The notes under the pieces: model-generated | Databases searched by the model: none | Told to the model about the DNA's origin: nothing | Seen by the model: the letters and a program-made list of their open reading frames with translations, nothing else | Made by a program: the position numbers and the translations under genes | In this document: positions 47,217 through 58,874 of the stretch, one piece after another | Numbering within the stretch: position 1 is the stretch's first letter | Layout of the letters: each line of letters opens with the position of its first letter | Source: Sipunculus nudus | Taxonomy: Eukaryota > Annelida > Sipuncula > Golfingiida > Sipunculidae | Assembly (NCBI GenBank): GCA_026874595.1 | Contig: CM049317.1 | Location: forward strand, 39,460,401-39,524,400 | Reading direction: 5' to 3' | DNA: 64,000 nucleotides

Positions 47217-49652
47217 TTTTAGCTCAGCTGACTTTCAGTCATGCTGGGCTATAGCGATGGGTCTTTGTCCGTCGTCCTTCCGTCTGTCCGTCCAGCCGGC
47301 TGTCCGGCCGTTAGCAGGGCACAAATCATAACTGTAGGGGCAAGGGCCATGAACCCTATGCAGTCTCAGAGGTTCTAAAAAGATCTCCGTGCAAACCTGA
47401 AATTAGGTCACTGTGACCTATATTCTCGAAGTTGTGGGGTGTGTTTGCACCCCCAAGAAATAATTCTTTTAGCCAAAATTTTCATCCCAAACCTTCCATC
47501 TTTCACATACAGCTCACCTACCAACAGGGGAAGAACCATGATTATTTTGAGGTCACAAGGTCAAAGGTCAAGATCACAGAACCAACTTCTTTGAAAAGCC
47601 TGTGGATGCATTTTAAGCCAAACCTTTCATCCCAATTCTTTGATCTTTCACATATAGCTCACCTACTAAGTGGGAGAAGAATCCTATAGATGTTGAGGTC
47701 ACAAGGTCAAAGGTCAGGGTCACAGGATCCACTTCTTTGAAAAGGTTGTGGACACATTTCAAGCTAGACCTTTCATTCCAAACCTTTAAGCACTGATATC
47801 GCTTCTCTGCCAACAGGGGAAAAGACCTGTTGATTTTGAGGTCAAAGGTCAAGTTCACAGCACCCTCTTCTTGCGTGGAGTCATTTTCAGCAAACTTTTC
47901 AATCTATACTTTCCATCTGTCATATATGGCTTACCTACCAATAGGGGAAGAAGCCTATTGATGTTGAGTTCAAAAGGTCAAAGGTCAATGTCACAATATT
48001 GTTCTAAATGCTTGTGAACATATTTCAAGTGAAACTGTTCAACCCAAACCTTCAGTCTTTCACATATGCCACATCTGTGCATCACTGAATGTGATTCAAA
48101 CTTCATATTTATGGGTCTTTTTGCATGAAGAAATAACTAATTGATTTTGAGGTCAGCTGGTCAGGAGGTTAAAGGTTGCAGGTCTAAGTTATTCACTCAT
48201 TGGTTGCCAAGTAATTACACCCGGCCAGATGTAAGTGGTTAGTAGTTACCCATCATTAAGAAAGAATCCAGTTGATATGTTGGCAAAAGGCCAAGGTCAT
48301 AGGTCAGGGATGTTCACAATAACTTATTTTGTAGACCATCTCTATTTTTCTTGTTTTCTTGTATATATAACCATATGGCACTCACAACTGGTACATCTCA
48401 TTATGTGCCCATAATTGTCAGTGACACTTGTGATATATGACTCCCTTTTGCATCAGCTCATGGAGTGATAAGGATATATCATTAGTGCATAACAAAAACA
48501 CTGTTGCCGGAATGCTTTGGCCAGGCATTAAGACTATGAGAGTTAAGTGTTAAGTTTAGCTACTGATTTATAAAATGATGGGAACATTTTGCAGTTTATA
48601 TCATGGAATCATAGCAATAAACTTAGTTTTCTAGATATCTGAATATTATTATACAAATCATCAGAAATACCAGCAAGTGTTTATTCTGATAATATGTGGG
48701 TCTGAACCTGGCTTTAGGATGGCTTTATTTGATTACAAGACTCTTAGTGATGCTTTCTGCATTTCTTTTCTTTTAGGTTTTGCAGTTTACCTACCCTGCT
48801 GACCCCATTGAATAGCAAGCTGATAATTAAAACAAATTGGACTTGCACTTTTTACATTTGCATGTTCATAAATCTGATATGAGAGCTCTCCAACCTGATC
48901 ATGCCTTTTGAATTGTTTTGGACATTCATAACTGTTACATTCTTTGAAGCAATTGCTACAAGTTTAGTGTCTTATTGGAGGATGTGTGAATTGTCAGAAA
49001 ACCATTATGTCTGCCAGGTAGCCATTTTAGAAATCCTTTTGCCAGGACAGTTTCTGTGATTTTTTTATGATGTTTGGTCCCTTTTAGAGGATGTTTGTTG
49101 TTCAATTTACGACCTGTCAGAAATCCAATATGGCCACCAGGACGCCATCTTTAAATTCCTTTAGAACATATAATCTCAAGAACCATTAAAGTGAATGAAG
49201 TGGGATGTATATTAATGTAATCTTGCTTTGGGTCAAAGATTTCTTAATAAATATGACCATCATTTATGAAAGCTCAGTACAGTTGGCTTGTATTGAATAA
49301 AAATTGATATGGAAGCACCCGTTTCACAATAGTTCTTGCATGGATTTCCTTGATCTTTTGCTATATTTTGATCTTATATGTGGCCTGTGTGGTATTCCTT
49401 TTGAAACTGACAGGTATCGAGCAAGCTGTGGGATGAGTTCCTGATAGCTCAACAACCATACATTTTGCCTCAGACCATCATTCACCATGTTTTAACCAGA
49501 CATATATGATAAGAATTTATGGCAATGTAGAAAGTTTAAACAAAATTGGCAGATAGGTTCTGCAACAATTTTACTAGAAGTTGTGAATTGCAGCCCATGA
49601 TGTCGCAGGTCATGCTTGGCAGCTGAGCGTCATGACCCATGGGTCACTTGTT
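47217..49652 (+). repeat. Long family A element, complete (copy 2)
   Basis: Second copy of 35897-38321, highly similar throughout. It ends with CAGCTGAGC at 49620-49628, the perfect palindrome GACCCATGGGTC at 49634-49645 and ACTTGTT. Confidence 0.88.
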
Positions 49653-50984
49653 GGATCATGAGATCAAAGGTCAAGGTCACAGGACTCACTTTTTTAAAAA
49701 GATTATAGCTGCATTTTAAGCTAAGCTTTTCATCCCAAACTCTCCATTTTGCACATATAGCTGACTTGCCAGTATGGAGAGAGCATGAATGAATTTGGGG
49801 TCACATAGTCAAAGATCAAGGTCACAGGGGCCATCTGTTTACAAATTAGTTTCCATATGATAACTCCAGTTTAGTTTGATATATTGGTTTCAAACTTAAC
49901 TTATATATGACTCAACTGTAAAGTAAGAACTGTGTGGATTTTATGGTCCAAAGGTCAAGGTCACAGGACTTATTTCTTAAAAAAAATGCATATGCATTTG
50001 AAGCCAAACTTTTCATCTCAAACCTTCCATCTTCAAGATATTGCTAACCTGCCAATAGGGGAAGATTCTGTTCAATTTTGGGGTCATGAGGTCAAAGGTC
50101 AAGGTCACAGTACCAACTTATTTAGAAAGATTGTGGATGCATTTTAAGCCAAACTTTTAATCCAAAACCTTGCATCTTGCACATATAGCTGAGCTGCCAA
50201 TAGGGGAAGAAACTGATTGATTTGGGGGTCACAAGGTCAAAGGTCATGGTCACAGGGACCAATCTGCCCACATATTTGTTTCTGGATGATAACTCCAGTT
50301 TGGATTGACATATTGGTTTCAATTTTGACTTATATATGACCCACTTATAATGTAAGAACCCTTTTGATTTTGGGGTCATAAGGCCAAAGGTCAAGGTCAC
50401 AGGACCCACTTCTTTAAAAAGATTATTGATGTATTTTTAGCCAAACTTTCTGTCCCAAACCTCCTATCTTCCAGATGTTGCTCACCTGCCAATAGTGGAA
50501 GTAATTTATGGATTTTGGGTCACAAGGTCAAGGTCATTGGGGCCATCAATTGACATATTAGTTTCCAGGTGATAACACCAGTTTGGTTTGAAATATTGGT
50601 TTCAAACTTGACTTATGTATGGCCCACCACTAAAGTAAGAACTGTTGATTCTCGGGTCATGAGATCAAAGGTCAAGGTCACAGGACCCACTACTTGAGAA
50701 AGATTGTGCATTTTAAGCCAAACTTTTCATCTCAATCCTTCCATCATCAACATGTAGTGCACCTGGCAATAGGGGAAGTTTCCTTTTGATTTTGGGGTCT
50801 CAAGGTCAAAGGTTAAGGTCACATAGCCCATCCATTAACAAATTAGTTTATGGATGATAACTCCAGTTTGGGTAGACAGGTAGCCTTCAAACTGATCACA
50901 GGACCAATTTTTTTGAAACCTCATATTCATATATCCATATAGTCAAATGCAGCTGAGCGTAGAGACCCATGGGTCCCTAGTTTT
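49653..50984 (+). repeat. Family A2 body with receptor-half-site modules
   Basis: Starts abruptly inside an A2 module right after a family A terminus. It carries about five 'aggtcaaaggtcaaggtcac' modules and ends CAGCTGAGC..GACCCATGGGTC..CTAGTTT. Confidence 0.85.
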
Positions 50985-51276
50985 TTTCAGATTATTATGC
51001 ATTTACTTTAAATTTTTGTTTTTTGAGACCCTCAAAGATGAGGTTGTCCATTAGCACCATAACCATTGCACCTAGAATCTTCTAACTTGACATCCATGAA
51101 GGTCCATGGAAAATCTCCTTGGAAACCCGAATTTAGGTCTCTATTACCCATATAATTTGAGTTGTGCTTCAAAGGGTTTTGGATACCACCTACAAAATTT
51201 GGCATTCAGATGATAAAATTCCTTTTGTGAATGTCTTTCTAGACAGCTGAGCCTCATGGCCCCTGGGTCACTTGTT
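50985..51276 (+). repeat. Family A 3' part
   Basis: Parallels 5062-5353 (ttcagattattatgcattt, gataaaattccttttgtga). It ends CAGCTGAGC..CCCCTGGGTCACTTGTT. Confidence 0.75.
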
Positions 51277-52959
51277 AAAGAAATTAATTCCCTTAAAAAA
51301 TTTTAACAAATTCAAATATGATTAACAGTAAGCATAATTTGATAATATATGAGCCAAATCCTGAAAAATAAAGGTGCAATTCAGAATTATAATATCTCAC
51401 AATGACTAGTTTGACGAGATATTGCGAGACTTTAAATAAAATTGTATACAACTATTTCTGCTCTACATGATGAAAAATACTAGCCCTCTCTAACTCTAAA
51501 ATGATTAAGTTACCAAAAAAAGATAACAATTTTGAAATTTCTTGAATTTACCAAAAATATGTAAACATGGCAAAAGCAAAATGAGGCAGTTTTATGGGGC
51601 TTTAAAAATGAAAGGTAAAGTTCCCAAATAAGAAGAGAAAAAGTTTGATAAATTATATATATTATATTATATTATAATATTCATACAAATATACATATAT
51701 ATATGCAAGTTTTCAAAGTTTGCAATTTTACCCCTGCCCCACTGTAAAATCCTGGATCTGTCCCTGGTTTGAAAGTTGTGCCAGTGTTTCATAGCAAAAC
51801 AATGAATGCATTTACTAACATTCTGGGAGACTCTTTCATTGTATAGGCTTCAATACCCTTTTGAACAGGCCAGTGAGCTCTTAATGGATTGAAATCCTCA
51901 AAGCGCCTCCATAAAGGCGTGACAAGTGTGGAGGCCAGTGAAGGACAAAAGGAAAAGCAGCACTTGTGGGGGGATTATTGACTGTATATAGTTTTAAGTA
52001 TCATAACATTTACCCTAAAATAGATAACTGTGGTTACAATGTAATAAATTTAGGCAATTTATACCTAGAAATACGCAAAGGGATCCTGGTTTTAGGTGCT
52101 GCATTAAATGTTATGACATGGTTTATAGTTTATGAGATATTTTAAAAAAGGGACATGTGATAGTGTTTCTTATAATATATACAATGCCCCTGGTGGCTTT
52201 TTTTCCAAAACTGAAAAATTGATTTCAAGATATTGTTGTAAAACATCAAATAAATCAGTTTCAAAACAATTCCTGCAAAATTGTGGCCTGTAGAGCGACA
52301 GATATGAGGAAAGCCTGATTGGTGACCTTGACCTTGATTTTGACTAATAGGCACCAAACGATAATTGGTTTTACATCAACCCTGTAAGTTTCAGAACGAT
52401 TACTTCAAAATTGTGGCCTGTTGAGCGAGGACAACTAAACAGACAGACATACACAACTTACCAACATGCTTGCTGAAATCTTTGATTCCAGCAAGCTATA
52501 ATAATAATTTATTATTTATATATTTAAATACTTCGTTTGAAGTGCCTGACAAATATGCAGACATGAATATAAATACATTATATTTGCAATGGTTATGCAC
52601 AGATATAAAAACTTCGCATAAAACACTTCATATATATATATTAATATCAAGACAATAACTTGTAAATTACATATTTAAGAGAAATATAAAAACATTGAAG
52701 TTCACAAGAGGATTATAAAATATCACTATAAACTTGTATAAAAAGTAAGTTTGAATGCACCCTTTAAATCTGTCTACTGATTCACATCTTTTAATCTAGT
52801 CTTGCTACTTATTCCACAAAGCTTGAGCACAGAAGCTGATAGTTCTACCTCCATAGGTTGATAGTTTTAGGAGATAGGTATTACAGTACACTACCATACT
52901 TTCAAATGATCCACGACTACTACTTGTGTCTGAATCTGTGTCACTTTGTGATGTTTCAG
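51277..52959 (+). other. Intron, mostly unique, AT-rich
   Basis: AT-rich low-complexity sequence at 51645-51715. A pair of diverged modules on 'caaaattgtggcctgt..gagcga' lies at 52265-52440, ending in aacagacagacat. No exon supported. Confidence 0.45.
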
Positions 52960-53101
52960 GAGTTGCTGTGTGAAAACTCAAGTGACTACCAGGGGGTGCT
53001 GCTGGTTGGTGGACCTGGCCAGGGTAAAACAGCAGTTGTAGAGGCCCTAATAGACCTGAGCTGTTTTGGATTGAACAAAATGCTTCTCATCCAGAAAGAA
53101 G
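52960..53101 (+). CDS. TANC: TANC-like gene, P-loop (Walker A) exon
   Basis: 142 nt, phase 0 to phase 1, acceptor GATGTTTCAG, donor GAAG/gtcagt. It reads ELLCENSSDYQGVLLVGGPG, then QGKTAVVEALIDLSCFG and NKMLLIQKE. GGPGQGKT (53008-53031) is a canonical Walker A GxxxxGKT preceded by a hydrophobic beta strand (GVLLV). In vertebrate TANC the equivalent is of the type GVVIVGNIGFGKTAI..LVALSCHG, and the shared SC(F/H)G supports orthology. Lys and Thr needed for nucleotide binding are present. TANC NTPases belong to the STAND group; whether they hydrolyse ATP is not settled by this sequence. Confidence 0.95.
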
Positions 53102-53181
53102 GTCAGTCCAAGTGAAAACTGTATAATATAGAAAACACAGTATATAGGGAAAATGGCTACCAAGAATAATGGTTCTGTATG

Positions 53182-54716
53182 TTTTTAGCTCAGCTGACTG
53201 TAAGTCAAATGAGGTATAGGAATGGTGCATTGTCCGTCGTCCATCCGGCCGTTCGTTAGCAGGGCACAAATTGTAACTGCTGGACCTAGAAACTTCTTAG
53301 TGAATATCCAGGGAGGCCAATAAAAAATTTCCTCAGAAACCTGAAATTAGGTCACTGTGGCCTATATCCTCCGACCTATGGGGCTTGAAAGTACCCCCCC
53401 AGAATAATCAAAAATATAATACAAAACCTCCAATATCCTGATTATTAATGCATGGATTGTCATGAATCTTGCCTTGAATATTGACCATGACTAGGTTTGT
53501 CAGTACCAGAAAAGTGGTGGCGCCACCTGTATTTTTTGTTATTTTAACAAATATTTTTTATTTTTTTTTTACTATTAAATGACAACAATCATGTCAGTTT
53601 CTCAGCTGTAATTACATCGAGTGTCCCAAAACCTGGTGTGTTTATTGATCACAAGTGGATGCCATATAGTTATCACCCTGTCTGTCTGTTTGTCCGTCTG
53701 TCTGTCCATCCACACAAATTTGTTTCCAGATGATAACTCAGTTTGTATTGACACATGGATTTCAAACTTGACTTACATATGGCCCACCACTAAAGCAAGA
53801 ACCTACATGATTTTGTTGTCACGAGGTCAAAGGTCAAGGTCGCAACACTTTTTTTAAAAAGATTATGGCTGCATTTTAAGCCAAGCTTTTCATCCCAAAC
53901 TTTCCATTTTGCAGATTTAGCTGGTTTGCCATTATGGGGAGAGCATAAATGAATTTGGGGTCACATGGTCAAAGGTCAAGGTCACAGGGGCCATCTATTC
54001 ACAAATTAGTTTCCAGATGATAACTCCAGTTTAGTTTGACATATTGGTTTCAAACTTAACTTATATATGACTCACCAATAATGTAAGAACCCTTTTGATT
54101 TTGGAGTCATAAGGCCAAAGGTCAAGGTCACAGGACCCTCTTCTTCAAAAAGATTATTGATGTATTTTTAGCCAAACTTTCTGTCCCAAACATTCTATCT
54201 TCCAGATGTTGCTCAACTGCCAATAGTGGAAGTAACTGATGGATTTTTGGGTCACAAGGTCAAGGTCATGGGGCCATCAAACCACATATTAGTTTCCAGA
54301 TGATAACACTAGTTTAGTTTGAAATATTGGTTTCAAACTTGGCTTATATATGCCCATCACTAAATTAAGAACTGTTGATTCTGGGGTCATGAGATCAAAG
54401 GTCAAGGTCACAGGACCCACTACTTTAGAAAGATTGTGGATGCACTTTAAGCCAAACTTTTCATCTCAATCCGTCCATCATCAACATGTGGTGCACATGC
54501 CAATAGGGGGAGTTTCCTTTTGATTTTGGGGTCATAAGGTCAAAGGTTAAGGTCACAGGGCCCATCCATTCACAAATTAGATTAACGATGATAACTCCAG
54601 TTTAGGAAGACAGGTTGGCTTCAGACTGATCACAGGACCAATATTTTGGAAAACCTCATAAACATATATCCTTATAGACTAATGCAGCTGAGCGTAGAGA
54701 CCCATCGGTCCCTAGT
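53182..54716 (+). repeat. Complete family A2 element filling an intron
   Basis: Head TTTTTAGCTCAGCTGACTG (GCTCAGCTG at 53188-53196); palindrome GGTGGCGCCACC at 53516-53527; a second GTCC/GTCT tract at 53680-53710; AGGTCAAAGGTCA modules at 53824, 53970, 54110 and 54395; end CAGCTGAGC (54685-54693), GACCCATCGGTC, CCTAGTT. About 1.53 of the 1.90 kb of the intron 53102-54999. Confidence 0.88.
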
Positions 54717-54999
54717 TACAAAATATGTTCAACTTTAACTTGTATATTTTGAAGTAATTATTCGTATGTCTAAATAATAAATAGAGCTTTAAACAAATGT
54801 TTTAAAGTAAATCTAATAAAATCATTTAAAATACAATACAAGTAGTATTAAAAGGAAACTGCATTTTTATTACCTTACTCAGTTTTTCTGCAGAAAATAG
54901 TGGTGCCTGATCCTTCCAATAAATTTATGCATACATCTCAATAATTGAACAATTGTAAGTCTTTTAAATCTTTATTTCAAGGCACTTAGTTTCTTTTAG

Positions 55000-56140
55000 A
55001 TCTCTACAGTCACAATGGAAAGGACAGGCCATACCAACAAGGGATTGTGGGAACATCCTTGCGCAGTGGTCTTAGTTCATCAACAGCCAATCTGACAATG
55101 ACATATGACTCTCTGAAAATTCTGGCATCTCATGTTGTTGGGTACCACTTTTGTCAGGCAGATAATAATGTTACGTGTATGGTGCCAGACTTTGTACACA
55201 GTCTGGCTGCTCATCTGGCTCAGGCACCACAGTTGTCTGGCTACAGAGAGCAGCTAGCAGCAGAGCCTCGGCTAAAAAACATTGTCTCACTCACAAGTTG
55301 TGTTCAGGATCCATCAGCTGCATTTTTAAAAGGCATTGTGGTACCACTCTCAAGTCTGCGCAAATCTGGAAAAATCACATCAGAAACTTGTTTGGTTGTT
55401 ATTGACTCATTAAATGCTGCAGAGTTTCATAAACCAGATTATGGTGATACTATAGCTTCATTTCTCACCCGCCACATTAGTCGAGTGCCATGTTGGTTAA
55501 AGTTTGTCATAACAGTTAGGTCCTCAATGCAAGATTTGGCTCAGTTTCTGCCACTCAACAAAATAACGCTAGACCACACTGCCAGTTCAGAAATGATACA
55601 GAGAGATCTACATGACTACATCAATTACCGTATAAACACTAGCTCAGTTATGAAAAACAATATTGCACTGAATGGAAAGCTTGATGTGACAACACAGCTC
55701 AAGTTTTGCACACATGTGAAGTCCTTAAGTAAAGGCTGCTTTCTGTACTGTAAACTTTTGCTGAATTTGATAGAGCGAGGACACCTGGTGCTGAAAAGTT
55801 CAAACTTTAAAATTTTGCCAGTAAACCTGACAGAAATCTTTCTGCTAGAGTTCAACATGAAATTTCCAAGTCTTCGCTCATTTGAGAAGGTGTGTCCTGT
55901 TTTGAATGTGTGCCTTGCTTCACTGTACCCATTGACTTTGACAGAAATCTATGAGTGTGTAAACTCTGGTTTTTCAAATAAATATGGCACATGGGAGGAG
56001 TTTCTACAGCGCATGGAGCTCGTGTCGGGATTCTTGGTTTGTCGGAGAGATGGAACATACATGTTGTTTCACCCAGTCTTCAGGGAGTGGCTGATGAGAA
56101 GAGAAGAAAATGAAACTACCAAGTTCCTGTGTGATCTGAG
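55000..56140 (+). CDS. TANC: TANC-like gene, main STAND NTPase exon
   Basis: About 380 codons, phase 1 to phase 2, acceptor AGTTTCTTTTAG. Early: LKILASHVVGYHFCQADNNV, then PDFVHSLAAHL (family landmark HYCQADN). Next CLVVIDSLNAAEFHKPDYGD, a Walker B-like strand ending in Asp (55404-55406), with the family-specific AEFHKPDYGDTI motif. Then FVITVRSSM (55503-55529), a sensor-like strand; then LNGKLDVTTQ, FLYCKLLLNLIERGHLVLKS, PLTLTEIYECVNSG and HPVFREWL (56070-56093), the winged-helix-like end of the NTPase. I end it at CTGAG/gttagt because vertebrate TANC continues CDPRSGHTLLAF and this gives CDLR in the right phase. Reading on to 56198 (CAG/gtaaac) is the alternative. Ankyrin repeats would follow outside the window. 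Confidence 0.96.
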
Positions 56141-56565
56141 GTTAGTACATAAACATCTCTGGTGCCAGATACCATTTAGCAGATGTTTCAATGAACAGGT
56201 AAACAATTAAGCTCAAATTGAATTCAGAAAGGGTGACATTTTGAGACAAGTTAGTCCATTATCCAAATTTATTCTGTAAAAATATACATAGATATTTATT
56301 TCAATATAGCTGAATTTATTGCTTTAAGTCCACCACAGATAGACATATTGATATGGCACTTGTATGTTATATGACAAGCAACATTTTGATATTACTATAT
56401 ACACAAAGATATATTAAAGAAATACTCAGAATAATCTAGAAAATGAATGTACTTACAGTTTATAGGTAAATGTTGAAAACTGCAGTTTTGAAAAATTAAA
56501 ATGACAACCTAACATTGTCTATTTATTGTATTCGGAAAATATAACAATATCAGCAAGACATATTG
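56141..56565 (+). other. Start of the next intron
   Basis: AT-rich, with no repeat family recognised. It includes an alternative donor for the preceding exon at 56199-56200. Confidence 0.4.
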
Positions 56566-57135
56566 TTCTGTTGCAAGGTATCTTGGTCCATGTTAACATG
56601 GCTAGCAAGACATATTACTCTGTTGCAAGGTATCTGGGTCCATGTAAACATGGCTAGCGGGACATATTGCTCTGTTACAAGGTATCTGGGTCGATGTGAA
56701 CATGGCTAGCAGGACAAATTTTGCTCTGTTACAAGGTATCTGGGTCCATGTAAACATGGCTAGCAGGACATATTGCTCTGTTACAAGGTATCTGGGTCCA
56801 TGTAAACATGGCTAGCAGGACATATTGCTCTGTTGCAAGGTATTTGGGTCCATGTGAACATTGCTAGCAGGACAATTGTTGCTCTGTTGCAAGGTATCTG
56901 GGTCCATGTGAACATGGCTAGCAGGACTTATTGCTCTGTTGCAAGGTATCTGGGTCCATGTGAACATGGCTAGCAGGACAATTGTTGCTCTGTTACAATG
57001 TAACTGGGTCCATGTGAACATGGGTAGCAGGATATGTTGCTCTGTTACAAGGTATCTGGGTCCATGTGAACATGGCTAGCAGGACAATTGTTGCTCTGTC
57101 CTAAGGTATCTGGGTCCATGTGAACATGGCTAGCA
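56566..57135 (+). repeat. 51-57-bp minisatellite, about 11 copies
   Basis: Units of tgttgcaaggtatctgggtc, catgtgaacatggctagcag and gacatattgctc or gacaattgttgctc. The two length variants alternate irregularly. Open frames across it are by-products of the repeat. A similar gaatgtggctagcag occurs once at 59973-59987. Confidence 0.95.
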
Positions 57136-57179
57136 GAGCAACAATGTTTATGCTTCATTGAACTTTAAAATAGAGATTG

Positions 57180-58625
57180 TTGTTTAATTGTTTCTGCCAA
57201 AACAGAGTTTTGCAGATACTATGTTTTCAGTCGGACGCCGCATAGGTTTCCGGATAACTTCTCCGTAACCACTTGGTGGAATTTTTTGAAATTCTGAATT
57301 TTGATCGGGTCACATGTGAACTGCTGCGCCCTCATTTTAGGTTCACCTCTGACCTTTCCTGTCTGCCTTGCGTCCATTTGTGTGTTTGTTTCCATACATA
57401 AACCCACATATCTCAGAAACCGTTTGACCATTCAGGCTAAAAATTTTGCACAAATGTAGCTCTTGGATAGCTTTATAACATACACTAAAAATGGTGGACC
57501 ACCTGCAACTATTTTTGCACAGCGTCCATCTGTTCATCTGCCTTGGGATAAAATCCCTAATATGTCTAATATATTGGTTGGACTTATCCACCTGAAATTT
57601 TGCATCTGTATTCATCCTGGACAGCTTTCTTGATTTAATGACAGGTGGCACCACCTATATTCACGTTAATGCTGCAGACATCCAAGCTCATATCTTGGGG
57701 AACCGTTTGACTGATTGGGCCAAAATTTTGCATAGTATAGATCTCATATAGCTCTCTATCATATACAAAACTGGTGGCGCCACCTGCAACCATTCTTGCA
57801 TAGCGTCCTTCTGTTTGTCTGCGGTGGGATAAAATCACTGATATACCGGCAGTGGTTTGACTTATCTGCCTAAACTTTTGCAGGTTTATACATCTTGGAT
57901 AGCTTTCTTGATTTAATGACAGGTGGCGCCATCTACATTTATGTTTACACTGCAGACATCCAGGCTTATATATCAGGACTGGTTTGCTGTATCCTCCTGA
58001 AATTTTGCATGCGTATAGATGCCACATAGCTCTTTATCATACGCAAAACTGGAGGTGCCACCTGCAACCATTGTCCATCTGTTTGTCTGCCATGGCATAA
58101 AATCACTCATATCTCAGTAGTGGTTTGACTTATCTGCCTAAATTTTTGCATGTTTATACATCTTGGATAGCTTTCTCGATTTTGTGGCAGGTGGCGCCAC
58201 CTACATTTATGTCTATGCTGCAGACATCCAGGCTTATACCTCGGGACTGGTTTGACATATCACCCTGAAATTTTGCATGTGTATAGATCTCACATAGCTC
58301 TTAATCATACACAAAATTTGGTGGTGCCACCTGCCACCATTTTTGCACAGCGTCCTTCTGTTTGTCTGCTGTGAGATAAAATCACTCATATATAATTATA
58401 AGTAGTGGTTTGACTTTTAGCATATGTATACAACTTGGACAAATTTCTGGATTTTGTGGTAGGTGGGGCAACCTACATACACATTTCGGCTGCAGACATC
58501 CATGTTCATATGCAACACACCTCACTCTTTTTCCCTTTGCCACTCAATCCATGCCTCACTTCACCTGTCCCACTCTGATTTTGGCGGATACATGTAGTCG
58601 CTTGTCGACTACCCGTTTTAGTTTA
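57180..58625 (+). repeat. Family C tandem modules, terminus missing
   Basis: About three 279-bp-type modules after a ggtcacatgtgaactgctgc lead, with palindromes at 57773-57784 and 58190-58201. The 3' text (catatgcaacacacctcact, cttgtcgactacccg) stops at about 58620 without the CACAGGTTCGC end. Confidence 0.8.
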
Positions 58626-58874
58626 AATATGTTATTCACAAATAATCCTTGGTAAGAACACAAGGCAGTTGGTATGATTTACTGCAGACTGTGATCATCA
58701 ATAACAAGAATCAAGTGTTATCTGCCTATCCTTGGCTTGTGCATGTGTAGTGATCAGTTTGTTTGCAAAATGTTTGCAAAGCAGCTGAAATTGGCAGTTG
58801 TTGGTCACGTATGGCAGGTGGAGCTTTATCAAGGTACATTTTAACTGTAACACTGCCAGTGTAATGAAAATTGG
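58626..58874 (+). other. Intron, no recognised feature
   Basis: Unique AT-rich sequence between a family C fragment and a family B element. Confidence 0.35.

Larger units (their letters stand above)
445..56140 (+). other. TANC: TANC/rolling pebbles family gene, central part (gene span)
   Basis: The span of the supported exons. TANC1/TANC2 in vertebrates are postsynaptic scaffold proteins with a STAND-type P-loop NTPase, ankyrin repeats and TPRs; the Drosophila relative rols/antisocial acts in myoblast fusion (family knowledge). Exon phases run 1-1, 1-1, 1-1, 1-1, 1-0, 0-1, 1-2, so 445-687, 10293-10805, 14025-14219, 24463-24564, 42280-42401, 52960-53101 and 55000-56140 join into one open frame of about 2.46 kb (about 819 codons). 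Introns are roughly 9.6, 3.2, 10.2, 17.7, 10.6 and 1.9 kb and are largely repeats. The start codon, ankyrin repeats and TPRs are outside the window. The sequence does not decide between TANC1 and TANC2; a single invertebrate gene is likely. Confidence 0.88.

Noticed and set aside
56141-56210. Continuation of the NTPase exon to CAG/gtaaac at 56198 or to the stop at 56210
   Set aside because: The family continues with SGHTLLAF after CDPR, and CTGAG/gttagt at 56140 gives the matching end and phase; LVHKHLWCQIPFSR does not resemble the family.
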